Below are positions 1 to 10,115 of a stretch of DNA of 64,000 nucleotides, in pieces. The notes beneath the pieces were generated by a model. The model ran no database searches. It saw only the letters and a list, made by a program, of their open reading frames with translations, and was not told the DNA's origin. The position numbers and the translations under genes were made by a program. The stretch comes from Eublepharis macularius (Eukaryota > Chordata > Lepidosauria > Squamata > Eublepharidae): positions 32,371,368-32,435,367 of the forward strand of contig NC_072791.1 in the NCBI RefSeq assembly GCF_028583425.1, given 5' to 3'. Position 1 is the first letter of the stretch. Every line of letters starts with the position of its first letter.

Positions 1-285
1 TGGAGGTAGAGGGAGGTAAAGTTGGGTAGAGTTATAAAAAGTTTTTTTGGGGGGGAGTTGGATTTGTTTAAGTGCTATGTTACTTATATCATTTGTCCAC
101 ATTGGTCATAGTGTGTTTAGCTTATGGAGACGACAAAATATGTTGAACGTGATATACATGCTAACTGGAACTACAAAGTACAACAGGAGGAACCAGATAG
201 ACATCTCTCATTCTGGGGTAGAGAATCCCTACTATTTGTTGTTAAATATTGTTGTTAATAATGTTGTTAATAATATACTTATGGG

Positions 286-354
286 ATGGCATTTAAGGTA
301 ATTACTTACAATTGTAGAGGGCTGAACAATAGAATAAAGAACAAAAGAGTCATG
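286..354 (+). mobile_element. L1-type LINE fragment, start of ORF2
   Basis: The frame from the ATG at 286 reads MAFKVITYNCRGLNNRIKNK, which resembles the first residues of the apurinic endonuclease domain of L1-type ORF2 proteins (ITYNxxGLN). The reading ends where an A-rich stretch meets the hairpin element at 367. The preceding 285 bases may be the tail of ORF1 or a 5' flank, but I cannot show that. The assignment rests on one short motif. Confidence 0.45.
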
Positions 355-366
355 AAAAAAAAGAAA

Positions 367-512
367 AAATGGTCACATGGCTGGTGACCCCACCCCCTGA
401 TCTCCAGACAGAGGGGAGTTTAGATTGCCCTCCGTGCTGTGGTGCGGAGGGCAATCTAAACTCCCCTCTGTCTGGAGATCAAGGGGTGGGGCCACCGGCC
501 ATGTAACCATTT
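367..512. repeat. Hairpin MITE-like inverted repeat
   Basis: Two arms of about 68 bases (367-434 and 445-512) are near-perfect reverse complements, separated by a 10-base loop. The arms are GC-rich, unlike the flanks. No coding capacity is seen. It looks like a non-autonomous foldback element or the core of a larger dispersed repeat that may extend to about 610. Confidence 0.75.
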
Positions 513-574
513 TTGCCAAGGCCATTTAAACTTTAAAAAACTCCCCCCTTGTTCCAGCTGACCCAAAGTGACAT

Positions 575-900
575 CATTGTATGGTCCTGAGTTCCACCAG
601 CTCTTTTCCCAGAAACAAAGCCCTGGTTCTTCATATATTCAGTTCAAGGATCTCAGTAACAAGATGAGAGAAGACCTTTCTCTGGTCAACAAGGCCTATT
701 TTGCTGCTGTATTTACTTGTTTCTCTAGAAGCAGTGCTAGATCAAATATAACCCCCAGGCTTTTCACTGAGTTAGCCGGGGTCAACTGGGCACCGTCAAA
801 GGTTGAAAGTGCAATATCCTTCAAGATCTCTATTTTTCCAACCAGCATAATTTCCATCTTATCTGGGTTCAGTTTCAATTTGTTTGCTTTTCAGCCATTT
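575..900 (-). mobile_element. L2-like LINE fragment (C-terminal part of RT)
   Basis: The minus strand reads KLNPDKMEIMLVGK, then a segment ending SLGVIFDLALLLEKQV. This is the typical post-palm segment of squamate L2-clade reverse transcriptases (KLNPxKTEVLLVG...SLGVxxDxxLxxxxQV). Only this short stretch survives, and the frame is lost on both sides. Assignment to L2 rather than CR1 is from memory of consensus proteins. Confidence 0.7.
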
Positions 901-1032
901 GACCACAACTGTCAAGCAGCGACTCAGCAGGTCAACATTTCTGCTTGGCCACCAATTAATTCAGAAACAAGCACATTTAGACCTGCTATCCTAGTTTTCT
1001 TGCATGCATATCAGCAGCAGAAGAAAGGCTGA

Positions 1033-1628
1033 ACAGCTTTTTAAAGTGGCATGTGTGAATTCAGCCTTATATGTGTGAATTCAGTCTTATACGGAGAGTC
1101 GACACACCCAGGATAATCAGTTTACTCTTGACAATCTATCCCACAGATTCAATTGGCCAGCATGTCTTCACTTGGTTCAAAACACTTCCCTCTGTTTTGA
1201 CATGTGTGTGAAAATGAAGCAGTTTTCAATTGCTGTCGAGCCCTTTCAGATCTGTCACTTATTGGGTAAGAGTGTTGCTCTGGGGATAGTCAAGGAAGAT
1301 GCTCTGGGTGTACATTTTGTGCCTTAAGCAAATGGAATGCTTGCGGGAGGCTGAGTTAGCACAGCTGCTATAGTTTCTTTGGAAATGGCATGAAGCCCAA
1401 CAATATGGAACAGCACCTTCATGGCAGGAGGTGAAGGGAAAGGGATATAAGCTGTGAGATTTGGACTGCTTTCCTAAGAATTGTTTAAGGTCATTTCTTA
1501 CTGGGCTGAGAATCCCCAAATAACATCACTTTTTTTTTTTAAGTGACAGGAGCTATTGAGGTGCAGTTACAGCATTTTACAGAGCGCAAAAAAGAATCCC
1601 TGTCCCAAGAAGTTTATAAGGACTGTCA
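1033..1628. other. Intergenic, nothing recognised
   Basis: I see no exon, repeat head or transposon end here. There is a poly-T run near 1531-1540, and the open frames are short and show no family motif. Confidence 0.5.
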
Positions 1629-1966
1629 TAATTTATTTAGATATTTATAGCTCACATAGCTCAATGGGGATCCAAACTGGCTAAAACTATTATTCTCCCC
1701 TCCTTTATTTTTTCACAACCACCCTGTGAGGTAAGTTAGGCTGAGAGTTTGTTTATTTATTTACTTCCCAAAGGGGACTCAAATCAGCCTACATTATTGG
1801 TCTCTCCTCCAATTTATCCTCGTAACAACCCTGTGAGGTAGGTTGGAATGACAACGTGTGACTTGCTCAGGGTCACCCAGCAAGCTTCAGTTGCAGAGTG
1901 GGGATCGAACCTGGGTCTCCCAGATTCTAGTCCAGCACTATAACCACTACACAACATTGGCTCTCA
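1629..1966 (-). repeat. Two adjacent tRNA-derived SINE copies (one partial)
   Basis: On the minus strand the block 1750-1966 has a tRNA-like head (A-box side near 1940-1966, B-box near 1895-1915 as GGGGATCGAACCTGGGTC on plus), a core containing CACCCAGCAAGCTTC, and an A/T-rich LINE-like tail near 1750. A second, diverged tail and core (1629-1746, including ACCACCCTGTGAGGTAAGTT) sits directly beside it. This family recurs many times in the window. Confidence 0.8.
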
Positions 1967-2119
1967 CCTCATCAAGGAATAGGAAGAGTTCATTTCAGTT
2001 ACAAGGGCTTAGGGTTAGCTTCAGGAGGGAAGTGTGGTTGTGCCATATGATTCACAGAAAGGTGTGGTTTGAGTAGGGATTGAAGCATAGTGCAGGCCTA
2101 AGGACATTAGTTGTTTTTG

Positions 2120-2297
2120 TGTTGTGATGGAGGAGCAAGAGATGAAGCAAGCGCCGTGGACGAAGCCAAACCACTTGAACATGGAAGGGGTTCTGATAGC
2201 CCGGGACCGAGTTGGTGTTCAAGACTTTGTCCTTCTGGATTCCCACACAAGTGAATCTGCATTCCTGGACCACCTTCGCAAGAGATACCGGGAGAAC
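2120..2297 (+). pseudogene. Processed pseudogene piece of a class-I myosin (MYO1C/MYO1H-like)
   Basis: The plus-strand frame includes MEGVLIARDRVGVQDFVLL, then [17 protein letters not shown]. This matches the N-terminus of the motor domain of MYO1C/MYO1H, where RVGVQDFVLL, TSExAF and R(Y/F)xEN precede the IYTYIG segment. The match stops exactly after the REN codons; the expected L-IYTYIG does not follow, and RNF126-like sequence begins instead. There is no intron in the piece, no splice donor at its end and no other myosin exon nearby, so a retrocopy is more likely than a living gene. Choosing MYO1H over MYO1C is a guess based on a few residues. Confidence 0.75.
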
Positions 2298-2610
2298 CAG
2301 CCTTTGGGTCCAACACACAGTCAGAAGACAACCGAGATGCTGAGAACCAGCGAGAGAGGGAGCACCAGTCTTGGCACAGATATGGTGCCAGGCAGACCCG
2401 GGCTCGTTTTACCACACGGCGCACTGCTGGCAGGCATGAAGGGGTCCCGACACTAGAAGGAATTATCCAGCAGTTGGTCATTGGGATTATTGCTCCCACC
2501 ATGATACCAAACCTCGGAGTGGGCCCTTGGGGAGACTTGCATTCAAATCCCATGGACTATGCCTGGGGGGCCAATGGCTTGGACGCCATTATTACTCGGC
2601 ATTATAGGCC
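2298..2610 (+). pseudogene. Processed pseudogene piece of RNF126
   Basis: Read in a frame different from the myosin piece, this stretch gives [19 protein letters not shown], then [17 protein letters not shown] and [20 protein letters not shown]. That is the central region of the E3 ubiquitin ligase RNF126 (the linker before its RING domain), co-linear and intronless over about 100 codons. The N-terminal zinc finger and the C-terminal RING are absent. Similarity stops after AIIT (about 2596). The paralogue RNF115 fits less well: the GPWG and GLDAIIT surroundings are RNF126-like. It is non-functional as it stands. Confidence 0.82.
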
Positions 2611-2869
2611 TGAAGCAACCTCCACCTCCACTTCCAAAAGAGTGACAGATGTTTGCTGCTCTGCTACCCATGCCCAGCGTCTAATGTTTTTCTAGGAATG
2701 GCCTGTGAATTTGCTTTACCATAGATTGCAGGCTACCCAAGGGGTTGGATCGAGTGGTTCAATGCTAGAATTATGTGCTGCCTCTTTTTTCTGTTTATAT
2801 AGTTGTAATTTTAATGATTATGTGTAGAAATTTTAAACATTTTTAGTGATACTTAATATGTTTGAATTG

Positions 2870-2945
2870 TGTTGTTATCCGCCCTGAGCCCGCTGATGTG
2901 GGGAGGGTGGAATATAAATCTAATAAATTAAATTAAATTAAACTA
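2870..2945 (+). mobile_element. LINE/SINE 3' tail with AATTA-type terminal repeat
   Basis: The segment TTATCCGCCCTGAGCCCG followed by GGGAGGGTGGAATATAAAT and an (AATTA)n-like end is the 3' terminus seen on L2/CR1-clade elements and the SINEs they mobilise. It lies downstream of the chimeric pseudogene in the same orientation and may be the 3' end of the molecule that carried it. Confidence 0.6.
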
Positions 2946-2968
2946 CACATTACATGTTCCTTACATCA

Positions 2969-3178
2969 CATATGGTTGCCAATCTCCAGGTAAGGCCTGG
3001 AGTCCTCCCAGAATTACAACTGATCTCTTGACAACACAAATGGCTTCCCTGGAGGAAATGGCAGATTTAGGGACTCCGGCATCACATCCCTGATGAGCTC
3101 CCGCTATCTGAATTCTGCCTTCCCCAGGCACTACCCCCCATATCTCCAGAAATTTCCCAAGTCAGAGTTGGCAAGTCT
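2969..3178 (-). repeat. TAGGGTTGCC-family dispersed repeat, diverged copy
   Basis: The ends TGGTTGCCAATCTCCAGG (left) and GAGTTGGCAAGTCT (right) are roughly inverted. The interior resembles the copies at 12806 and 54769 (variants of CTGGAGATC and CATTTNCTCCAGG). It is probably a hAT-like MITE or a SINE-sized repeat; no target duplication is clear. Confidence 0.5.
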
Positions 3179-3902
3179 ACACCCCCAGATGTGCATTGCA
3201 AGTTCTGTGCTGAGAGCTTAGTCTCAGGCTAATCCAGATTGAGACAATGAGGCATGAAACAGTATGCTAGGGAAACCATACATACCAATGGGCTGTGTGC
3301 ATCTTTCTCCAAAGGGACAGATAGCAGCTCCCTAGGGCTATTTCACATCAGGCAAACATCATAGGGGGAAAGCTTAAGACCTTCTGCCTGTGTACCATTG
3401 TTCCAATCTGAAGCATACCCAAATGTATGGGCAAATAATAACTCCCCCTCTCCCTCACACCATGTTTGGGTCAAAGATGGCACAGGAGGGAAGGCAGTGC
3501 TGTTAAAAGGAGTTTGCCCAGGGGAACTCCCACAAAATGCCAGCGTGTCCCCAAGGCAGACTCAGGGATGCTATCTCACCTAGACCAGCCCTTAGTTAGG
3601 CCTGGAGGAAGGAAAGGGCACATTTGGGTTCTGGGATGCTGTGAACAAAGGCCAGTCCTAACAGGTAATACTCAAAGAAAAGAAAATCCAGAGAAAACCG
3701 AAGGCTGGGGCTTAATTTGAAGGTTTATGCCTGTAGGATAAAAATCATTACAAGTCTGTTTCTATTTAAACTACCCTCAGAAGCAAGGGGATCTGACATT
3801 CTTTTTCTTGTAAGAACAATATTTTAAGGAGCCCTTCTTGGAAAGGATCTCTCCTGTTTTGAGACAAATAGTTTTCAAATGAAGGCTCCTTCCCTCACAT
3901 CA
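3179..3902. other. Intergenic, nothing recognised
   Basis: The open frames at 3398-3720 show no family motif or splice context. I see no repeat boundary. Confidence 0.5.
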
Positions 3903-4120
3903 GTGCATAAAGCGGCCTTATGCTGAATTGGATCATTGGTCTATCAAAGTTAGAACTGTCTCCTCTGATGACAAACAGTTCTCCGGGGTCCAGGGAGGGG
4001 TTTTTCACATCACCTAGTACTTGACATTTTTAAACAGGATATGTGAGGATTTGAACCTGGAACCTTTTGCTTGCAAAGTTTGAACCTGCTCTACTTCTGA
4101 GCCATATCCCCTCCCTCTCC
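3903..4120 (-). repeat. tRNA-derived SINE, second family
   Basis: The minus strand has a head like a tRNA gene (GGCTCAGAAGTAGAGCAGGT, then GGTTCCAGGTTCAAATCC as B-box, 4050-4110). The body ends in a segment whose plus-strand form is CTTATGCTGAATTGGATCAT, matching the squamate SINE ending TTGGACCAATGGTCTGATTCAGTATAAGGC in pattern. This is a different family from the SINE at 1750. Confidence 0.75.
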
Positions 4121-4617
4121 TTTTTGAGAGAGTTTTTTTCCCTAAAAAAAATTTAAAAGATGAAAATACAGAGCAGGGCCTTATTTTAAAGGATACAGTG
4201 AATTCAGAGACTGTATTTTCTTAAAGTTACAGCTCTGCCTTCCTCTGGTTTAGGCCAGTAATGCAGAGATAAAAGTTCAAGGTGGGTGTAAAATACAGTC
4301 CACTTTGCAATATGAAGGTGTGACTTGCCTCTTGTCATTTGGAGCCTCTGATGCAGAAACCGAAGCCCAGATCCTTACAACGCCCCCCCCCCACACACAC
4401 TAATCCAGCTCTTTGGATGCTGTTAATCCTAAATAAATATTAATTAGGAACTAGTTTGATGCTGCTTAGTCCTTCCAGGAGAGTAAATTATACATGATTG
4501 CAAAGTGATAGCTATGTTAACTTTTCACAGCAAAATAAAATTCCACTGGCACCTTATTGATCAACAACATTTACTAAATTATGTAACTTTTGTTTTATTA
4601 ACATTTCACAACCTTTA
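4121..4617. other. Intergenic, nothing recognised
   Basis: AT-rich single-copy-looking sequence with a poly-C/CA run near 4383-4400. From 4618 to about 4700 a fragment of a LINE-like 3' tail (ATATCCCACTTTAATCAGGG) precedes the foldback element. Confidence 0.45.
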
Positions 4618-4717
4618 AAAATATTTATTTTACAAAATTTATATCCCACTTTAATCAGGGCTACCAAGGCAGCCAGTAATTAAAAACAGCATTATACAAT
4701 TACATTATAAAACTAAT

Positions 4718-4952
4718 CTAGGATAGCCGTGTTAGTCTGTCTGTAGCAGCAGAAAAGCGCAAGAGTCTAGTAGCACCTATAAGACTAACAAGATTTGTGG
4801 TAGGGTATGAGCTTTTGCGAGCCACAGCTCACCTATTCAGATGATATGAAGATATGAAGAAGTGAGCTGTGGCTCACAAAAGCTCATACCCTACCACAAA
4901 TTTTATTAGTCTTATAGGTGTTACTGGACTCTTGCTCTTTTCTGCTGCTATC
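4718..4952. mobile_element. Penelope-like foldback element with 11-bp target duplication
   Basis: Two inverted arms (about 4742-4832 and 4863-4950) share GTAGGGTATGAGCTTTTGCG-type sequence and meet at a short spacer near 4833-4862. Extra sequence GATAGCCGTGTTAGTCTGTC lies only on the left. The element is flanked by ATAAAACTAAT at 4707-4717 and 4953-4963. A palindrome with one longer arm and long target duplications fits a Penelope-like retroelement insertion carrying an inverted partial copy. The family call is inferred; the structure is seen directly. Confidence 0.7.
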
Positions 4953-5414
4953 ATAAAACTAATTAAAACCAAAACTAAAATAATATAGAGAACAAAAAGA
5001 CAGCAGTTAAAAGATAAGGCAAGATGGAGGGGTGACTGAGGGAATGCTAGACAAAACACAAATGTCTTTACCAGCTGGCAGAAGATGCAATAGAATGGGA
5101 CAGATGAATATCCCCTGGGGAGGCTGTTTCGTAATTTTGGCTCCGCCACTGAGAAGTCCTTCTCTCAGGTCGTCACCCGTCTATAGTATCAAGCAGTGTG
5201 CAGAATTTATTTCTGAAAGGTTTTCATTTAAACAATTTCCATTATTTTTGAAATAAAAATAAATGGATTGTTTATACTAACAAGCCTACAACAGATGTAA
5301 CATTTGGAGTTCCATATATAGATATGTCACAAATATATAGCAGCCAGGGAGGAGGGGGAGTGATTCAGAGTGCAGTCCTAAATAGAGTTACATCCTCCTC
5401 AACTCACATGGTTT

Positions 5415-5720
5415 CTAGTGACTCTGCTGCATTATAACCAGATGAGAGTGTATTTGAGAGATTTGCTCAGCAAAGAATTTTGCAAAAGTGTCACAGCTAA
5501 TTGTCAGTTCCTTGGAAGTCAGCCAGATGTGAGCTACTTTAAACTGCTGAGCTGGATGTGAACAATACACCTTTGCTGCCATCACTACTGCCTCATAGCT
5601 CTTCCAACGAGCTCTACAGCACAGCCTGTACAAGCCAGTACATGTTTTTCACTAACAGCATTTGAGACATCTCCCCACCCCCATCATGTAACTCAGTTCT
5701 GTTGTAAACCAAGGTACTGG
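5415..5720 (-). mobile_element. L2/CR1-clade LINE fragment between endonuclease and RT
   Basis: The minus strand reads KELTISCDTFAKFFAEQI-type sequence, preceded by YEAVVMAAKVYCSHP. In L2/CR1 ORF2 proteins this zone (CxxFAxFFxxKI) joins the endonuclease to the RT. Similarity is weak and confined to about 60 codons. Confidence 0.5.
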
Positions 5721-7009
5721 ATTTCATCTCAAGGGCTGGGGAGGTTGACAGGGATCCACCATGTTTATTTACATTATTTATAGTCCACCTTCCTCACTGA
5801 GACTCAAGGAGGATTACACAGTGTAAATCAATATGATCAACTGGATGGGACATCTGATTAAAAATGCAATGGGGTTTGGATTGCAGAAATCTGAAAACAG
5901 AAATCTGATACAGAGTTGAAACAAAGCATAAGCATTTAAACATGAACCGTTAAATGATGCAAAAATCATGCAGCAGGAGCAACAATAAACAGCACAAGCT
6001 ATGCACGGTAGTACAGCCCTCAGACCCTATCCCTTTACCAAAACATCTTTCTGAACCCGATAGCTTCTAGGAGCTTCTTATTCTAGACTTCCACTGTGGG
6101 CTCAACAGGGCTATCAGTTGGGATCATAAAGTCACCCAAGGCTTCAGGAAGCCAGCTGGATTCATTCATCTCTGTGGCAGATAATTTTAACTGACCCTTT
6201 GCTCCTGCAATGCTTCAATGCCACGTTCAGCTGTGCACTGAGGAGGTAAAACAATGGTACAAGGAGAACCTCTAGTTCCCAGATTAGATCTTCTCCATTG
6301 AGCCAGCCCTCCCTAAAGGTCATTAGTATCGTCTGACTTGATATAAGGCATTTTCACCTTTGCTAGACCTTTTTATTATCAATTTCCCATTTGGTTAAAC
6401 ATTTCCACCAGCATTTCTTTACACACTTAACCAGTCTTAAAAGAAGTCCAGAAGTCTGAGATTACCAATGAGTTCTAAGTGTTAACAGTTCGTATACTAG
6501 CCTACTGTGCACCCACTTCAAGAAAAGAGTGCCCCCCCTTCTAATTTGCCTCACTCATAAATGCTGCTTAACACCCAGGAGGGAAAGAGTCAGGAATGAG
6601 ACCAATTAGAAAAAGGGTATTTTATTGATCATATATCCCAATGCAACCAATTAGATTTTCTTTCCTCAGAATTGCAAGGGGCAGGCTTTTGATTTTTAGA
6701 AAGTTCTTCATTGCAGACCATTTTCTATCTTGCATTCCACTTGCAGTTCTCTTCAGAAGTCAGAGAAGTGGTGAGCATAATCACAGGCTCATTTACACCC
6801 ATGCTGTCCCTTTGTTTTTGAAACAGATGCAGCTGAAGGTAGAATTGGAACCATGAGTTTGGCTGAATTTTCTGAGCACTTCCCCATTTCCAAGCGCCAA
6901 ATCACTGCTTGCACAACTTGCAATCCCTCTGAGATGGCAAAAGGAATAATTAGGGATTAACTACTTATGCACTGTATTTCTAGTTGACCTTCCTCCATTT
7001 CAGGGGACA
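5721..7009. other. Intergenic; one LINE-tail fragment, otherwise nothing recognised
   Basis: At 5762-5840 a degenerate repeat tail (ATTTATAGTCCACCTTCCTC, then GACTCAAGGAGGATTACACA) resembles the minus-strand 3' tails seen also at 41460 and 54945. The remainder (5841-7009) shows no exon or repeat head that I can name. Confidence 0.5.
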
Positions 7010-7465
7010 GGGAAGGACGTCTTGGAGGTTGTGATTCTTTGTATATCAAAGGGGGCAAAGAGTCAAATAATCCAGAAGACATTTATAAGAGAAATAAACT
7101 CTCAGACAGACTTCCTCTGGATGGAAACACTGGCCCCTATAGGTAACTTAAATGTGAGCAAAAGCTCGTGGGTCCTTTTGAGACAGAAGAAAATAAGGGA
7201 GATGACTAAAGTGGAAAATGCTGTAATAATGGGTGACTTCAATTGAGTGGGCAAACATGTACTAAGTTATGCTGCAGAGAGGAGATTCCTGTGCATTGGA
7301 AGAATTGAACACAGAGCAGGCAAGAGGAATAATGGCCCTGCCCCTGGACTTGGTTCGGAGCAGGAGTCTAGGCAAGTTATAGATGTCGATGCAAACACTG
7401 AGAACAGTGATCACAATGCTATTGCGTTCAGTAATTACATCAATGGAAAGTTGCCTCAATAGTCC
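7010..7465 (+). mobile_element. CR1-like LINE fragment (endonuclease domain)
   Basis: The plus-strand frames contain VENAVIMGDFN, then NSDHNAIAFS. These are the GDFN and SDHxxI motifs of the apurinic endonuclease of CR1-clade ORF2, in the right order and about 60 residues apart. The coding frame is broken by a stop just after GDFN. The copy is old and partial. Confidence 0.72.
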
Positions 7466-7520
7466 AACACCATCACATTTTATGTAATTTTACAAAAATA
7501 TGGTGACTAGTCCGAAGGAA

Positions 7521-8116
7521 GCTCCAGAATGCTCGGAAGCCATATTAATTCAAATTTTTTAATGCACACTAATTAAGACCCAAATAGAATGCATACTTCA
7601 GGTTAGGAAAGGTATGGATGCCTGAATGGTTAACAACCCAAGCCAAGGTGTTACCTGAATTGGTCTCCTTGCCAATAAGAGAATTGTGAGGGGGCGGATT
7701 AGCGGCAAGGAAGATGGCTATGCAAGAGGGGTAATAATGGGATCTTTTCACAAATTTTTACGGAGTCCCTTCCCCAAGACAGCAGATGAGGATGGTGCTT
7801 TTAAGTTCAAAGAAGACCATCAAATCGCTCCAGAATGCTCGGAAGCCACATTAATTCAATTTTTTTAATGCACACTAATTAAGACCCAAATAGAATGCAT
7901 ACCTCAGGTAGGAAAGGTATGTATGCCTGAAAGTTAACAACCCAAGCCAAGGTGTTACCTGAATTGGTCTCCTTATCAATAAGAAAATTGTGAGGGGGCG
8001 GATTAGCAGCAAGGAAGACGGCTATGTGAGAGGGGTAACGATGGAATCTTTTCACCAATTTTTACGGAGTCCCTTCCCCAAGACAGCAGATGAGGATGGT
8101 GCTTTTAAGTTCAAAG
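7521..8116. repeat. Tandem duplication of a 290-bp unit (period 306)
   Basis: The units 7521-7812 and 7827-8116 both begin GCTCCAGAATGCTCGGAAGC and both end GGTGCTTTTAAGTTCAAAG, with only scattered differences. A 14-base spacer separates them. The sequence after the second unit (AATATTTTATTAAAAG) does not follow the first. The class of the unit is unknown. If it belongs to an LTR-type element it is only a fossil remnant. Confidence 0.85.
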
Positions 8117-8489
8117 GGTAATATTTTATTAAAAGAGGAAAAACACACGCACACACAGGAGTAAATAATAAAAATGGTTACACTCATACAGAGTCCTAGG
8201 AAGCTAGCCAGAAGTTGGAATAGAATGAAGGAGGGGAAGTATAACTACCTATCCTGGAGAATAGTCCAGTCCACGGAGGAAGAGAGTAGCTTCAAACGTC
8301 CAGCATCCTTGGCCAGCAGAGTGAGAGGCTTAAGGTAACCTCAAGGGAGCAGCAGATCCAATAAGTGTGCACTACTCAGTTTGAATGAGGCAAAGATCCC
8401 TATTCTTATAGGGCAAAGCTTGCCTTGAGGTGGGAGAGCCGTCCCAACTGTCGGAACAAAGACTCCAATGGTCAGTTCCTAGGAGCAAC
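8117..8489. other. Intergenic, nothing recognised
   Basis: Starts with an A/T-rich and CA-rich stretch (to about 8160), then unique-looking sequence. It may be part of the same repeat as the tandem unit to its left. Confidence 0.4.
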
Positions 8490-8502
8490 AAAGGTTTGAT
8501 TA

Positions 8503-8794
8503 GTTGTTGTGGATTTTCCGGGCTGTATAGCCGTGGTCTTGGCATTGTAGTTCCTGACATTTCGCCAGCAGCTGTGGCTGGCATCTTCAGAGGTGTAGCA
8601 CCAAAAGACAGAGATCTCTCAGTGTCACAGTCTGTGATACTGAGAGATCTCTGTCTTTTGGTGCTACACCTCTGAAGATGCCAGCCACAGCTGCTGGCGA
8701 AACATCAGGAACTACAACGCCAAGACCACGGCTATACAGCCTGGAAAATCCACAACAACCATTGTTCTCCGGCCATGAAAGCCTTCGACAATAT
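8503..8794. mobile_element. Penelope-like foldback element with 13-bp target duplication
   Basis: The left arm (8503-8629) begins GTTGTTGTGGATTTTCCGGG and is answered by the right arm (about 8634-8760), ending CCACAACAACC. A 34-base terminal segment with GAAAGCCTTCGACAATAT occurs only on the right. Perfect 13-bp duplications AAAGGTTTGATTA lie at 8490-8502 and 8795-8807. It belongs to the same family as 25726-26179 but in the opposite orientation. The asymmetry indicates one full terminal unit plus an inverted, truncated copy. Confidence 0.8.
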
Positions 8795-8807
8795 AAAGGT
8801 TTGATTA

Positions 8808-9183
8808 CTTGCTGCTGAGGTGGGACAAAAGAGTAAGATTTTGCTCTCCTGTGGAATCATAAAGAAATGGTTGCAAATTAATGTCCCTGGAGCTGAGTTG
8901 ATGAATTTAGGTGGGGAATGTACCTTCTCCCAGGAATGAATTACAAAACTTATGAGTGCTAATTGATTTCTCCTCAATCATGGGCTGGGTATCTCATCAC
9001 GGAAGGAAAGAAAGGAATGTGCTAAGTGGGATGACACTGTGAGACCTTTCTTGCTCTGGCTCCACCTAGAGCTGAGAGGAAAATAAACTAATCACTGCTG
9101 GTCAGTCTGCATTTACATTTGGCATTCCATTCTGCATTTAAACTGCATTTAATCCAGGGGTCTTGTGATTCTTATATCACAGG
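8808..9183. other. Intergenic, nothing recognised
   Basis: No exon or repeat signature is visible. Confidence 0.4.
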
Positions 9184-9400
9184 TACACTAGTGGCCAAAA
9201 TTGTGGAAACCTTTTGGGAAAAGTGCATTTTTGAGGTTTGATGGCTCATAACACCACTTTTTTTGGAGTAATACCATAAAATTATATATCAATGGAAAGA
9301 TAATTTAATCAAGAATGTAATGCAACAAAGTTTGTTCAATTATCTGTATTCTATCAAATGTTATAGCCAAATAACCAGGAAAAGGAAGTACAACTTGCTT
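9184..9400 (+). mobile_element. Tc1/mariner-like terminal fragment
   Basis: After a TA at 9185 the sequence CACTAGTGGCCAAAATTGTG is followed by GAAACC. It resembles Tc1/mariner terminal inverted repeats of the type CAGTGGTGGCCAAAATTGTGGAAACC. I do not find the opposite terminal repeat in the window, and no transposase with a DDE/D signature is readable. The right edge is arbitrary. Confidence 0.5.
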
Positions 9401-9799
9401 GGGTTGATATGAAGTAGCTTTCCTTCATTTGAATGTAGCCAATGAGTGTGAGTCTTTAGAGAGCCAATCGGGTGTCCTCTTGTTTTGGCAATGAGCCAAT
9501 CAGGTCACAGTAGGATTCAACTAGTGATGTCATGTATTGGAGCTGAGAGGAGGTCATTTGTCAGTGTGTTATGTGATTGCTATCAAGTTGGTTTGTTTGT
9601 TTTGTGTTCTTTCATTTAGTGTAGCTATTAAATAGCGATTAAACATGGTGGAGGCTGAGCTGACTGCTTACAAAGAAAGCCATAAAATGCAAAAGTGGAA
9701 CATTTTCTCAAGTGGTGAACGGAACGGCGCACAGGTTCAGTTAAAATAAATGTAAGTTGATGGTAAAGCAGGCAAAAAGGGCCATTTGAAGAGCAAACT

Positions 9800-10115
9800 G
9801 CTAAACTCATTGAGAGACTCTTAGAAACAGGATACTGGCCTGGGAAGAGGCTGGATGATGAAGGAATGAAAGGATTACTTTAGGAAGTTGTGGAGATGGC
9901 AGAGAAAGTGGGTGAATTCTTTGCATCTGTTTTCACTGTTGAAAATGTGCAGTACATAAACCACACTAGAGTCACCATTTTGGGGAAGGGTGTCTGAAAA
10001 TGTTGAGTCAAGTTTAGATGACAAAATGAAGTTTTAGAATTACTAGGCAAACATTTTTTTAAAAGTCTCTGGGTCCATAACATGTACCCAAGGATTCTTA
10101 AGGAACTCAAATGAG
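9800..10115 (+). mobile_element. CR1-like LINE fragment (start of RT region)
   Basis: The frames read AEKVGEFFASVFTVENVQ near 9898-9950 and, after a break, HNMYPRILKELK near 10074-10108. In CR1 ORF2 the corresponding stretches are (A)xxxNxFFASVF and GPDGIHPRVLKEL. Order and spacing fit, but the frame is broken, so it is an old fragment. Confidence 0.68.

Noticed and set aside
2298-2610. RNF126 piece as a genuine exon of a living gene
   Set aside because: It spans codons that would lie on several exons, has no splice sites at its edges, lacks the zinc finger and RING, and is fused out of frame to a myosin piece.
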